Shown: positions 52,220 through 61,308 of the stretch, one piece after another | Layout of the letters: each line of letters starts with the position of its first letter | Position numbering within the stretch: position 1 is the first letter of the stretch | Origin: Clostridium_AM sp963780135 | Lineage (GTDB): Bacteria; Bacillota; Clostridia; Clostridiales; Clostridiaceae | Assembly: GCA_963780135.1 (NCBI GenBank) | Contig: CAWAAR010000003.1 | Span: 682,001 to 746,000 of the forward strand | Length of the DNA: 64,000 nt | Direction of reading: 5' to 3' | Notes under the pieces: generated by a model | Seen by the model: only the letters and a program-made list of their open reading frames with translations | Told to the model about the DNA's origin: nothing | Database searches by the model: none | Position numbers and translations under genes: made by a program

Positions 52220-52966
52220 ATGAAAGTTATATGTGTAGTCCAAGCTAGAATGGGATCTGAAAGATTACCTGGGAAAGTCATAAAAGTTATAAGAAAAAAG
52301 CCTATGATACTTTACACTTTAGATAGATTAAATAAAAGTAAATATATAGATCAAATTATAGTTGCTACTTCTATGGAAGAAAGAGAGAAGCCTTTAGTGG
52401 ATTTAATTAAATCATCAGACTATGATCTATTTAGAGGACATGAAAGCAATGTTCTTAAAAGATATAAGAACGCAGTAGATAAGTTTGGTGGAGATATAAT
52501 AATAAGAATAACAGGAGATTGTCCTTTTATAGATCCGATTATATTAGATAATGTAATAACCTATTTTAAAATGAATATTTATGATTATGTAAGGTTAGAT
52601 GTTCCAAATACTTTTGTAAGAGGTTTTGACGTAGAAATATTCACAAAAGAATCTTTAAATAGAGTATATGATATTGTTATGAAATTTAATGAAAAAGAAA
52701 AAGATGAAGAATTTAATACGTATATAGAACATGTTACTAATTATATGTATAAGCATCTAGAAGAATTTAAAATAGGACTTGTAAAAGGCAGCAATCTATA
52801 TCACAAAGATTATAGATTATGTGTAGATACTAATGAGGATTTCTTGCTTGCAGAAAATATATATAATCATTTTAAAGATGAATTTGTTTCTTCAAAGGAT
52901 ATAATAAAATACTTAGATGAAAATCCAGAAGTAGCGAAAATAAATAAGTCTGTAAGGCAAAAGTAG
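52220..52966 (+). CDS. SpsF-like cytidylyltransferase
   Basis: 248 residues of the CMP-NeuA/SpsF family. It starts ICVVQARMGSERLPGKVI, the nucleotide-binding signature, with RITGDCPFIDP and DYRLCVDTNEDF. It should activate a nonulosonic acid as the CMP sugar for Maf, in place of a canonical PseF/NeuA. ATG 52220 follows GAGGTGTGGAG; the GTG at 52208 is inside that site. It lies immediately before the PseI-like synthase. Confidence 0.87.
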   Translation: MKVICVVQARMGSERLPGKVIKVIRKKPMILYTLDRLNKSKYIDQIIVATSMEEREKPLVDLIKSSDYDLFRGHESNVLKRYKNAVDKFGGDIIIRITGDCPFIDPIILDNVITYFKMNIYDYVRLDVPNTFVRGFDVEIFTKESLNRVYDIVMKFNEKEKDEEFNTYIEHVTNYMYKHLEEFKIGLVKGSNLYHKDYRLCVDTNEDFLLAENIYNHFKDEFVSSKDIIKYLDENPEVAKINKSVRQK

Positions 52967-53040
52967 TGTGTTAGAATTATCCAGTCATTGAAAGCGGTTT
53001 AATTGAAAAGGAATAGATGCATTTCAAAGTGGAGGATAGT

Positions 53041-54093
53041 ATGGATAAATGTATAAAGATAGGTAATAAGAAAATAGGAGAAGATAATCCTGCTTTTATA
53101 ATAGCGGAAATGTCTGCTAATCATCATCAAAATTTTGATAAAGCAGTGGAAATAATAAAGAGAGCAAAGGAAGCAGGTGCAGATGCTGTAAAGCTTCAAA
53201 CCTATACTCCGGACACTATAACGTTGGATTGTGATAATGAATATTTTAAAATAAAGCAAGGAACCATATGGGATGGAACTACTCTTTATAAATTATATAA
53301 AGAAGCTTATACTCCTTGGGATTGGCAGCCTAAACTTAAAGAAGCTGCTGAAAAGGAAGGCTTAATTTGTTTTTCATCTCCTTTTGACAATACAGCAGTA
53401 GATTTTTTAGAGGATATGAACGTACCAGCATATAAAATTGCTTCCTTTGAAATTACTGATATACCTTTAATAGAATATATAGCTTCAAAAGGAAAGCCAA
53501 TAATCATGTCTACAGGAATAGCCACACTTTCAGATATAGAACAGGCTTTAAATGCATGCAAGAGAATAGGTAATACAAAAGTTGCTCTTTTAAAATGTAC
53601 AAGTGCCTATCCTTCGCCTATGGAAGAGATAAATTTAAAAACTATTCCTAATATGGCAGAAACCTTTAAAACTGTAGTTGGGCTTTCAGATCATACTTTA
53701 GGTGCTCATGTATCTGTAACTTCTATAGCACTAGGAGCTAAAATTATAGAAAAGCATTTTACTTTAAGAAGAAGTGAAGGAGGTCCAGATGCAGCTTTTT
53801 CCATGGAACCAGAGGAATTTAAAAAGATGGTAAAGGACATAAGAGATATAGAGAAGGCTTTAGGCACTATAACCTATGAGCTTACAGAAAAACAGATAAG
53901 AAGCAGAGAACATTCGCGTTCTTTATTTGTGGTAAATGATATAAAAAAGGGAGAAATATTTACTTATGATAATGTTAAAAGCATAAGGCCAGCTTTTGGA
54001 TTAGCGACAAAATATTTTAGTGATATTATTGAAAAAAAAGCGGCAGAGGATATAAAAAAAGGGACTCCAATGCAGTGGAAGTATGTGGAGTAA
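53041..54093 (+). CDS. Nonulosonic (pseudaminic-type) acid synthase, NeuB family
   Basis: 350 residues. The NeuB TIM barrel (about 15-275) has FIIAEMSANHHQNFDKA, DAVKLQTYTPDT, FSSPFD, YKIASFEITD, and EKHFTLRRSEGGPDAAFS, and a C-terminal SAF/antifreeze-like domain follows (about 290-350, RSLFVVNDIKKGE). It condenses PEP with a 6-deoxy hexosamine derivative; the sequence is closest to PseI. GTGGAGG precedes ATG 53041. It is the last gene of the first island block. Confidence 0.9.
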   Translation: MDKCIKIGNKKIGEDNPAFIIAEMSANHHQNFDKAVEIIKRAKEAGADAVKLQTYTPDTITLDCDNEYFKIKQGTIWDGTTLYKLYKEAYTPWDWQPKLKEAAEKEGLICFSSPFDNTAVDFLEDMNVPAYKIASFEITDIPLIEYIASKGKPIIMSTGIATLSDIEQALNACKRIGNTKVALLKCTSAYPSPMEEINLKTIPNMAETFKTVVGLSDHTLGAHVSVTSIALGAKIIEKHFTLRRSEGGPDAAFSMEPEEFKKMVKDIRDIEKALGTITYELTEKQIRSREHSRSLFVVNDIKKGEIFTYDNVKSIRPAFGLATKYFSDIIEKKAAEDIKKGTPMQWKYVE

Positions 54094-54181
54094 GTAGACA
54101 GGCATTTAGCTTTTATATACAAGCTTATTTAAAAATTTGATATAGAAACTGTAACTTTTCTCATTTATCAAATTAATACCA

Positions 54182-54350
54182 TCCGTAAAATTCGAGTTAT
54201 TCTAAATTAACTACTTTTACGGAACATTATAAAACAATATTCATACTATGTTATAAGTGAATATTGTTTTGTAATATTTATACTCATTTATAACACAGTG
54301 TTTTGATAATTGTTTTTCACATAAAATTGAAGTGTGAAATTTTATGTGAA
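54182..54350. repeat. Three inverted repeats between the two glycan blocks
   Basis: Arms: 54182-54190 with 54215-54223 (9 bp, perfect); 54231-54243 with 54258-54270 (13 bp, perfect, with TTTT end, terminator-like); and 54316-54328 with 54338-54350 (13 bp, perfect, 9-nt loop). The rest of the 324-nt gap (54094-54417) is AT-rich. At least the second probably ends the upstream operon; the others may be regulatory or mark a junction. Confidence 0.65.
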
Positions 54351-54417
54351 TTATTGATAAAATTTTAAAAATATATAAATTAAAAACAGGAATTTAATTA
54401 AAAGGTGTGGAGTAATT

Positions 54418-55191
54418 ATGAAAGTGATTATATTGGCTGGTGGTTATGGTACTAGGCTTAGTGAAGAAACACATTCGAAACCTAAAGCAATGGTTGAAAT
54501 AGGTGGATATCCAATACTATGGCACATTATGAAAATGTATTCTCACTATGGAATAAATGATTTTATAATATGTTTAGGATATAAAGGATACGTTATAAAG
54601 GAATATTTTGCAAATTACTTTCTTTATCAATCAGATGTAACTTTTGATATGACTACTAATAAAATGGAGGTTCACAATAAATATTGTGAACCATGGAGAG
54701 TTACACTTGTAAATACAGGATTAAACACTATGACTGGTGGGAGAATTAAAAGAATACAAGAGTATCTAGGAAATGAAACTTTTATGTTAACTTATGGTGA
54801 TGGTGTTGGAGATATTAATATAAATGCATTATTGGAATTCCATAAAAAAAATAAAAAATATGCCACAATAACAGCTGTTCAACCTACAGCAAGATTTGGA
54901 GCTTTAAATATAAATGAAAATAATGATGTTGAAAGTTTTGTTGAAAAGCCATTAGAAGATGCAAATTGGATAAATGCAGGTTTCTTTGTTCTTGAACCAG
55001 AGATATTCAATTATATAACAGATGACAGTACGGTATGGGAAAAAGGACCTTTAGAAAATTTGACAAAGGATAAAAAGTTATGTGCATATAAACATAATGG
55101 ATTTTGGATGCCTATGGATTCTTTAAAAGATAAAAATAGTTTACAAAAAATATGGGATGATGGTAACATTCCATGGAAACTATGGAAATAG
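54418..55191 (+). CDS. rfbF: Glucose-1-phosphate cytidylyltransferase
   Basis: 257 residues, full length. The signature start is KVIILAGGYGTRLSEETHSKPKAM, with ILWHIMKMYSHYGINDF, LTYGDGVGDININ, AGFFVLEPEIF and FWMPMDSLKDK, all as in RfbF/AscA/DdhA. It makes CDP-glucose, the entry to CDP-3,6-dideoxyhexoses. AGGTGTGGAG precedes the ATG. It opens the second island block. The usual next enzyme, CDP-glucose 4,6-dehydratase (RfbG), is not evident. Confidence 0.93.
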   Translation: MKVIILAGGYGTRLSEETHSKPKAMVEIGGYPILWHIMKMYSHYGINDFIICLGYKGYVIKEYFANYFLYQSDVTFDMTTNKMEVHNKYCEPWRVTLVNTGLNTMTGGRIKRIQEYLGNETFMLTYGDGVGDININALLEFHKKNKKYATITAVQPTARFGALNINENNDVESFVEKPLEDANWINAGFFVLEPEIFNYITDDSTVWEKGPLENLTKDKKLCAYKHNGFWMPMDSLKDKNSLQKIWDDGNIPWKLWK

Positions 55192-55211
55192 CAAAAAGGA
55201 GTATTAGGATT

Positions 55212-56300
55212 ATGAGTGAAAATATATTGGGTCAAGATTTAGAATATATAATGAAAAATTTAAACAGTAAAGAAATAAATAAATTTAGAGGTTCTAATAT
55301 ACTAGTAACGGGTTGTGCTGGATTTTTGGGATACTATTTTATGAATTTTTTTGTATCTAGATCAGAACAATTAGGTATAAATTCTATAATTGCTTTAGAC
55401 AACTTTAAACTTGGGCATCCAAAATGGTTAAGCAATCTTAGTAAAAAGAATCATAAATTGAAGATATACAATTTTGATGTAGCTGAACAGGATATATGTG
55501 AAATAAAGAATGCAGAAAAAGTGGATTTTATAATTCATATGGCATCAATAGCGTCACCTACGTATTATAGGAAATACCCGATAGAAACATTAGATGCAAA
55601 TGTTTGGGGGCTTAGAAAATTATTAGACTGTTATAAAGATAAGGATATAAAAGGTTTTTTGTTCTTCTCTAGTAGTGAAATATATGGAGATCCCATAACT
55701 GAATGCATCCCTACTACAGAAGAATACAGGGGCAATGTGTCATGTACAGGGCCTAGAGCATGTTATGATGAAGCTAAAAGATTTGGAGAAACAATGTGTT
55801 CTCTTTTTTCACGTCAATACCAAATACCCATAACCATAGCAAGACCTTTTAATAATTATGGTCCTGGTATGAAAATTGATGATAAAAGGGTTCCAGCAGA
55901 TTTTGCAAAAGCAGTTTTTGAAAATAAAGATATTATGATTTTTTCTGATGGTACACCTAAAAGAACATTTTGTTATATAGCAGATGCCATAGTAGGTTAT
56001 TTAAAAATACTTATATATGAAAAATTTGATTATTTTAATATTGGTATAGATAAGCCTGAAATATCTATAAAACAATTAGCAGAAATATTCAAGCAAAAGG
56101 GTCAAAAAGTTTTTAATTATAGTGGGGATATAAAGTTTCATACTTCACAAGATAAAGATTACCTAACAGACAATCCATCAAGAAGATGTCCTGTAATAGA
56201 TAAAGCAAAAAAACTTTTAAACTATAAACCTACTATAAATGTAGAAGATGGGGTTGAAAGGTTTTTAAAATTTATAAAAGAAAATAAGGGACAACTGTAA
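55212..56300 (+). CDS. UDP-glucuronate decarboxylase-like SDR enzyme
   Basis: 362 residues, extended SDR fold. VTGCAGFLGYYF binds NAD, and ACYDEAKRFGE holds the YxxxK pair. The catalytic triplet reads SSSEIYGDP, with Ser-Glu as in UDP-xylose synthase, where 4,6-dehydratases have Asp-Glu. ARPFNNYGPGM and FSDGTPKRTFCYI are also typical of UXS. With the dehydrogenase encoded 12 nt downstream it could make UDP-xylose. An alternative is a role as the missing CDP-glucose dehydratase, which the missing Asp argues against. ATG 55212 follows AAAGGAG; longer readings overlap rfbF. Confidence 0.8.
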   Translation: MSENILGQDLEYIMKNLNSKEINKFRGSNILVTGCAGFLGYYFMNFFVSRSEQLGINSIIALDNFKLGHPKWLSNLSKKNHKLKIYNFDVAEQDICEIKNAEKVDFIIHMASIASPTYYRKYPIETLDANVWGLRKLLDCYKDKDIKGFLFFSSSEIYGDPITECIPTTEEYRGNVSCTGPRACYDEAKRFGETMCSLFSRQYQIPITIARPFNNYGPGMKIDDKRVPADFAKAVFENKDIMIFSDGTPKRTFCYIADAIVGYLKILIYEKFDYFNIGIDKPEISIKQLAEIFKQKGQKVFNYSGDIKFHTSQDKDYLTDNPSRRCPVIDKAKKLLNYKPTINVEDGVERFLKFIKENKGQL

Positions 56301-56312
56301 GGGGGAAACTAA

Positions 56313-57569
56313 ATGATTACAATCATTGGTTTAGGTTTTGTAGGATTAACTACAGCACTTGGCTTTAGTAATAAAGGATATAAAGTTTATGGATATGACA
56401 TAGATGATAATAAAGTAGAAAAAATTAAAAGCGGCACTATACCTTTTTATGAAGAAAAACTTAATGATGAATTAAATAAAAGCCTAAATAAAAATTTTTA
56501 TATTAGTGAAAACTTGAAAGAGGCTGTAAATAACAGTAAATTTATCTTCTATTGTGTTGGAACTCCATGTCAAGATGATGGCAGTGCAAATTTAGAATGT
56601 TTATTAAATTCTATTGATAATACTCTAAAAGTTATGGACAAAAATGAACACAAAATTATAATAATTAAATCTACAGTACCTCCATCCACAACTATGTTAA
56701 ATGTAATACCTTATATTGAAAAATTAGGATTTAAGGTTGGAAAAAATATTGGTGTAGCTAATAATCCAGAATTTTTAAGAGAAGGTTGTGCTTGGGATGA
56801 TTTTATAAACCCAGATAGAATAGTAATAGGACAATGCGATGAAAAAACAGGTAAGGAAATAGAAAAATTATATGATCCATTTGAGGCACCAGTTTATAAA
56901 GTCTCGCTTAATACAGCAGAATATATAAAATACTTGTCCAATACTCTTTTGGCTACTCTGATAAGCTATTCTAATGAAATGTCTATGATAGGTGATACTA
57001 TAGGAAATATAGATATAAAGAAAGCATTTAATATTTTATTGTTGGATAAAAGATGGATAGGAAAGCCAGCCCAAATGTCCACATATGTTTTCCCTGGATG
57101 TGGATTTGGTGGATATTGTTTGCCTAAAGATACAAAGGCTATATATTGTATTTCAAAGAAAAAAGGGATTGATGCTAAGATATTAGATAGTGTGCTTGAA
57201 ATAAATAAAAAAATAAAAGAGTATGTAGTAAACAAAGTAGTATTAGAAACAAATAAAGATGACTATATTGGTATACTTGGATTAGCTTTTAAACCTAATT
57301 CTGATGATGTAAGAGAGACACCAGCTAAAGATATAATAAAAGACTTAATAGCTAGGGGATATAACAATATAATAGTATATGATCCAATAGCAAATGAGAA
57401 CTTCAAATTTCAATATAATTTACCAATAGAATATGCTGAGAATATAAGTGAAATTTCAATTAAATCAAAAGTTCTGATTATAACTACAGCATGGAAACAA
57501 TTTAGGGAAGAAGAAAGTAAATTTAAAAATAAAAAAGTTTTCGATTTTAGATATATGCTAGGGGAGTAA
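56313..57569 (+). CDS. UDP-glucose 6-dehydrogenase family
   Basis: 418 residues. The NAD-binding start is IIGLGFVGLTTALGF, the central domain has NPEFLREGCAWDDF, and the catalytic Cys is in FPGCGFGGYCLPKD (about 262-275). The C-terminal UDP-binding domain has ILGLAFKPNSDDVRETP. It oxidises a nucleotide hexose to the uronate, probably UDP-glucose. GGGGG precedes the ATG. Together with the UXS-like gene it suggests UDP-glucuronate to UDP-pentose, within a CDP-sugar gene set. Confidence 0.88.
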   Translation: MITIIGLGFVGLTTALGFSNKGYKVYGYDIDDNKVEKIKSGTIPFYEEKLNDELNKSLNKNFYISENLKEAVNNSKFIFYCVGTPCQDDGSANLECLLNSIDNTLKVMDKNEHKIIIIKSTVPPSTTMLNVIPYIEKLGFKVGKNIGVANNPEFLREGCAWDDFINPDRIVIGQCDEKTGKEIEKLYDPFEAPVYKVSLNTAEYIKYLSNTLLATLISYSNEMSMIGDTIGNIDIKKAFNILLLDKRWIGKPAQMSTYVFPGCGFGGYCLPKDTKAIYCISKKKGIDAKILDSVLEINKKIKEYVVNKVVLETNKDDYIGILGLAFKPNSDDVRETPAKDIIKDLIARGYNNIIVYDPIANENFKFQYNLPIEYAENISEISIKSKVLIITTAWKQFREEESKFKNKKVFDFRYMLGE

Positions 57570-57618
57570 ATATGCATAGAATTAAAAAGAGAGAGTATAT
57601 TTATATAGGGTGGTTATT

Positions 57619-58929
57619 GTGAATGAGTCTATATTAAGAAAAGAAATACTTGAAAAAGTAAGTCAAATATATAATTTAAGAGAAAAAAATAAAAAATTCA
57701 TACCAGGAAAAACAAGGGTTAACTATTCAGGACGTGTTTTTGATGAAAAAGAAATGGTTTCAATGGTTGATTCGGTATTAGATTTTTGGTTAACTTTGGG
57801 TCCTAAGGGCAAACAATTTTGTGATAATTTAAAAAACTATTTAGCAGTGAAAAATTGTTTAGTTGTAAACTCAGGATCATCTGCAAATCTTATAGCAATA
57901 TCTGCATTATGTTCAAAAAACATAGAAAATCCAATTAAAAAAGGTGAAGAAGTTATAACTACTGCTATGGCATTTCCAACTACAGTTGCACCAATAATTC
58001 AGAATGGATTAATACCTACTTTCGTAGACATAGAAGAAGACACTTATAATATAGATGTATCAAAAATTAGTAATGCAATTTCAGAAAAAACCAGAGCTAT
58101 AGTTTTAACCCATATGCTGGGAAATCCAGCACAAATGGATGAAATTATGAACATTGCTAAAAATCATAATTTATATGTTATAGAAGATACTTGTGATGCT
58201 CTAGATTCAAAGTATGATGGAAAACACTGTGGTACATTTGGACATTATTCAACTTTTAGTTTTTATCCAGCTCACCACATTACCATGGGGGAGGGCGGAG
58301 CAATTTGTACTAATCATACTGAACTATATAGAACAGCTGTGTCCCTACGAGATTGGGGAAGAGCTTGTTATTGTCAGACTGGAGAAGCAAATCCTAAGGG
58401 AACCTGCGGTCATAGGTTTGATTTTAAGTTTGAGGGCTTCCCTGAAGGATATGACCACAAATATGTTCACAGTAACATTGGTTATAATTTAAAACCTCTT
58501 GATATTCAGTGTGCTATGGGTATAGAACAGCTAAAAAAGCTACCTGAATTTACGGAAAGAAGAAAGTATAATTTTAAAGTATTATATGAATGTTTTAAAA
58601 AATATGAAGATAGATTTATATTACCTAGGTCACTACCTAGAGCAGAGCCAGCTTGGTTTGCATTTCCACTTACTGTAAGAGAAAATGCAGGATTTACAAA
58701 GAGAGATTTTGTAGTTTATTTAGAAAGTAAACTAATAGAAACAAGATCCTTATTTGCAGGTAATATATTAAAGCATCCTGGGTATAAAAATATAGAGTGC
58801 AGAATAGTAGGAAATTTAAAATATACAGATCAAGTATTATATAATACTTTTTTTATTGGGGTTTATCCAGGAATTAATGATGAAAAATTAGAGTATATGA
58901 TTGATTGCATAGATAAATTTTTTAATTAA
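57619..58929 (+). CDS. rfbH: RfbH-like CDP-4-keto-6-deoxyglucose 3-dehydrase
   Basis: 436 residues of the DegT/DnrJ/EryC1/StrS fold. The PLP lysine of the aminotransferases is replaced by His in SFYPAHHITMGEGGAICTN, the hallmark of the E1 dehydrases (RfbH/AscC/DdhC/ColD type). N-terminal GKTRVNYSGRVFDEKEM and the Cys-rich GRACYCQTGEANPKGTCGHR (Fe-S ligands) also match RfbH. It removes the 3-hydroxyl of CDP-4-keto-6-deoxyglucose, with an E3 reductase. No E3 gene (RfbI) is seen nearby. The GTG at 57619 follows AGGGTGG and fits better than the GTG at 57610. Confidence 0.92.
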   Translation: MNESILRKEILEKVSQIYNLREKNKKFIPGKTRVNYSGRVFDEKEMVSMVDSVLDFWLTLGPKGKQFCDNLKNYLAVKNCLVVNSGSSANLIAISALCSKNIENPIKKGEEVITTAMAFPTTVAPIIQNGLIPTFVDIEEDTYNIDVSKISNAISEKTRAIVLTHMLGNPAQMDEIMNIAKNHNLYVIEDTCDALDSKYDGKHCGTFGHYSTFSFYPAHHITMGEGGAICTNHTELYRTAVSLRDWGRACYCQTGEANPKGTCGHRFDFKFEGFPEGYDHKYVHSNIGYNLKPLDIQCAMGIEQLKKLPEFTERRKYNFKVLYECFKKYEDRFILPRSLPRAEPAWFAFPLTVRENAGFTKRDFVVYLESKLIETRSLFAGNILKHPGYKNIECRIVGNLKYTDQVLYNTFFIGVYPGINDEKLEYMIDCIDKFFN

Positions 58930-58961
58930 TAGATATAGTAATAGAGGAAGGATGAATATAA

Positions 58962-59846
58962 ATGAAAAAAATATTCATAACAGGTGGCAGCGGGTTTATA
59001 GGAAAAAATCTAATTGAACAATTATCAGGTGCATATGAAATATATGCACCTAAACACAATGAATTAGATCTGTTAAATCAATATGATGTATATGAATATT
59101 TAAAGAATAATAATTTTGATGTGGTTATACACACAGCTACACAAAATGCTAGTAGAAATGCAAAGGAATCTGTACAATTTGTGCTGGAAAAAAATTTAAG
59201 AATGTTTTTCAATTTAGAAAAGTACAGTGATTGCTATGGAAAGATGATTTACTATGGATCAGGAGCAGAATATGATATGGAAAATTATTTACCAAAGATG
59301 CCAGAAACATATTTTGGAAAACATATTCCTAAAGATATATATAGTTTTTCAAAATATATAATGGCGAGCATTATTAAAAATAAAAACAATATATATGATT
59401 TGACTTTGTTTGGAGTATTTGGGAAATATGAAGATTGGGAAATAAGATTTATATCTAATGCATTATGTAAGGCTATTTATGATATGCCAATAACTATAAG
59501 GAAAAATGTATATTTTGATTATTTATATATAGATGATTTAGTCAATATAACAAAGTGGTTTATAGAAAATACGCCTAAGTATAAAAGATATAATATAACT
59601 CCAAACATATCCATTGATTTATGTTCTATTGCTGAAAAAATATTAAAGGTAACAGATAAAAAGCTATCCATAATTATAAGCAAAGAAGGCTTAAAAAAAG
59701 AATACAGTGGAAGTAATAAAAGGCTGATAAATGAAATGGGAGCGTATAACTTTAAAAATATAGAAAAGTCAATAGAAGAATTGTTCTATTGGTATAAAAG
59801 AAATAAGAGCATTATAGACAAAAAACTTTTGATATTGGATAAATAG
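58962..59846 (+). CDS. NAD-dependent epimerase/reductase of extended SDR type
   Basis: 294 residues. The Rossmann start is IFITGGSGFIGKNLIEQL, with YGSGAEYDMENY and YSFSKYIMASI (YxxxK). It is close in layout to CDP-abequose synthase/RfbJ and YerF-type reductases that reduce the 4-keto group at the end of a dideoxysugar pathway. The exact stereochemistry cannot be read. GAGGAAGG precedes the ATG. It lies 32 nt after rfbH. Confidence 0.82.
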   Translation: MKKIFITGGSGFIGKNLIEQLSGAYEIYAPKHNELDLLNQYDVYEYLKNNNFDVVIHTATQNASRNAKESVQFVLEKNLRMFFNLEKYSDCYGKMIYYGSGAEYDMENYLPKMPETYFGKHIPKDIYSFSKYIMASIIKNKNNIYDLTLFGVFGKYEDWEIRFISNALCKAIYDMPITIRKNVYFDYLYIDDLVNITKWFIENTPKYKRYNITPNISIDLCSIAEKILKVTDKKLSIIISKEGLKKEYSGSNKRLINEMGAYNFKNIEKSIEELFYWYKRNKSIIDKKLLILDK

Positions 59847-59889
59847 TTAATAAGAAATTTAAAAAAACAATTTTAATATGGGGGAATAT

Positions 59890-61290
59890 ATGAATAAGTT
59901 AACAGCTGTTTTATGTACATATAATAGAGAAATGTACGTAAAGCAAGCTATTGAATCTATATTAAATCAGACTTATACGGATTTTGACTTTATTATATTA
60001 GATAACTTATCAACTGATAATACAAAAAATATAATTGAGTCGTTTAATGATAAAAGAATAAATTATATAAGAAATGATACTAATATTGGAGCTTTTGGAA
60101 GTGGTGTTAAACTACTGGAACTAGTTAAGACGGAATATTATATTGCACTTCATGATGACAATATTATAGATAAAGAATTATTTCAATATGAGATTGATAT
60201 TATGGAAAAATATCAAGATGTAGTGGTTGTATCTTCAAATGCTAAGGAAATGGACGATAAAGGGAAAATCACAAAAAATGAAATGTGTAATAACTATACT
60301 TCAGATAAGTTATTTAATAAATATGAATATGTTCAAGAATACCTTGGAACTAGTTTTTACATTTTGACTCCATCTGCAATGTATAGAACTTCCGTATTAA
60401 ATAAGTACAAAATTAAACTTAATGCAAAAACGGGACCTTTTAATGATGCATATGTTTTTATAGAATTAAATTCTCTACCTGAAAATAATAAAATATATTA
60501 TTTAAGTAAATGTTTATTTTATTATAGAATTCATGAAGGTCAAGATAGCCAAAAAGATTGTGTATTTGAAACTTATGTAAATCTTTATAAAGAAATTTAT
60601 AAATTTATACATGAAAAAAATATAACTTATTTAATGGATTCACTTAAAGATAAAGCAAATTATGTGTTTAAAGATATTTTTTTTAATAGAAAAAATGTCT
60701 TTACAAATATTACAAGAGTTAAATTTATAAATGATTTGAATTTTGTTGAATATTTGGATTTTAGTTTAATATCTAGATTAAATTTATACAATAAGTTTAA
60801 TAATATTGAAGTTCAAAATGAAGAATATAAGAACGCAATTAATTATTATAAGAATACTATTAATATTGACAATGATCAGTATAGTGATGATACAGAGAGG
60901 AATATTTATTATTGGAATTATTTGTTAGATAAATTCAACTTAGGCATAAGCAATGTAATAAAGGAGAAGGGTATTAAAAGTGCAGCTATATTTGGAAGTA
61001 AGCTAAATGCATATTTAATAATGAAGGATTTGAAAAAAGAAAATATAGAAGTTTTTTGTTTTATAGATAACAATGCAAATCTTTTAGGAGAAGCTATTTT
61101 GGATAAATATATATTTAGTCCATATATCATTAATCATATAAAAGATAAAATTGATGCCATTATAGTGTCCGTGGAGGATAAAGTAGTCTATGATCAAATA
61201 AAAGAACAATTATTAAAAACCGACGATGATTTAAAAATAATATACTGGAAAGATATGGTCAAAGAAAGCCTGGAAAAGATAAAAAACTAA
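59890..61290 (+). CDS. GT2 glycosyltransferase with C-terminal Rossmann-like domain
   Basis: 466 residues. A GT-A domain (1 to about 230) has TAVLCTYNREMYVKQAIESI, ILDNLSTDNTKNI and a metal-binding ALHDDN. A helical middle (about 230-350) follows, and the last 115 residues form a nucleotide-binding-like fold (SAAIFGSKLNAYLIMKDLK, CFIDNNANLLGE, DAIIVSVEDKVVYDQI). It probably transfers a cluster sugar. ATG 59890 follows ATGGGGG; the codon at 59878 lies inside that site. It has no membrane segment. Confidence 0.85.
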   Translation: MNKLTAVLCTYNREMYVKQAIESILNQTYTDFDFIILDNLSTDNTKNIIESFNDKRINYIRNDTNIGAFGSGVKLLELVKTEYYIALHDDNIIDKELFQYEIDIMEKYQDVVVVSSNAKEMDDKGKITKNEMCNNYTSDKLFNKYEYVQEYLGTSFYILTPSAMYRTSVLNKYKIKLNAKTGPFNDAYVFIELNSLPENNKIYYLSKCLFYYRIHEGQDSQKDCVFETYVNLYKEIYKFIHEKNITYLMDSLKDKANYVFKDIFFNRKNVFTNITRVKFINDLNFVEYLDFSLISRLNLYNKFNNIEVQNEEYKNAINYYKNTINIDNDQYSDDTERNIYYWNYLLDKFNLGISNVIKEKGIKSAAIFGSKLNAYLIMKDLKKENIEVFCFIDNNANLLGEAILDKYIFSPYIINHIKDKIDAIIVSVEDKVVYDQIKEQLLKTDDDLKIIYWKDMVKESLEKIKN

Positions 61291-61308
61291 TTTTATGGAG
61301 GAATAAAA

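Noticed and set aside
55212..56300. CDP-glucose 4,6-dehydratase (rfbG) call
   Set aside because: The position suggests it, but the catalytic SSE triplet and flanking motifs are of the UDP-glucuronate decarboxylase type.
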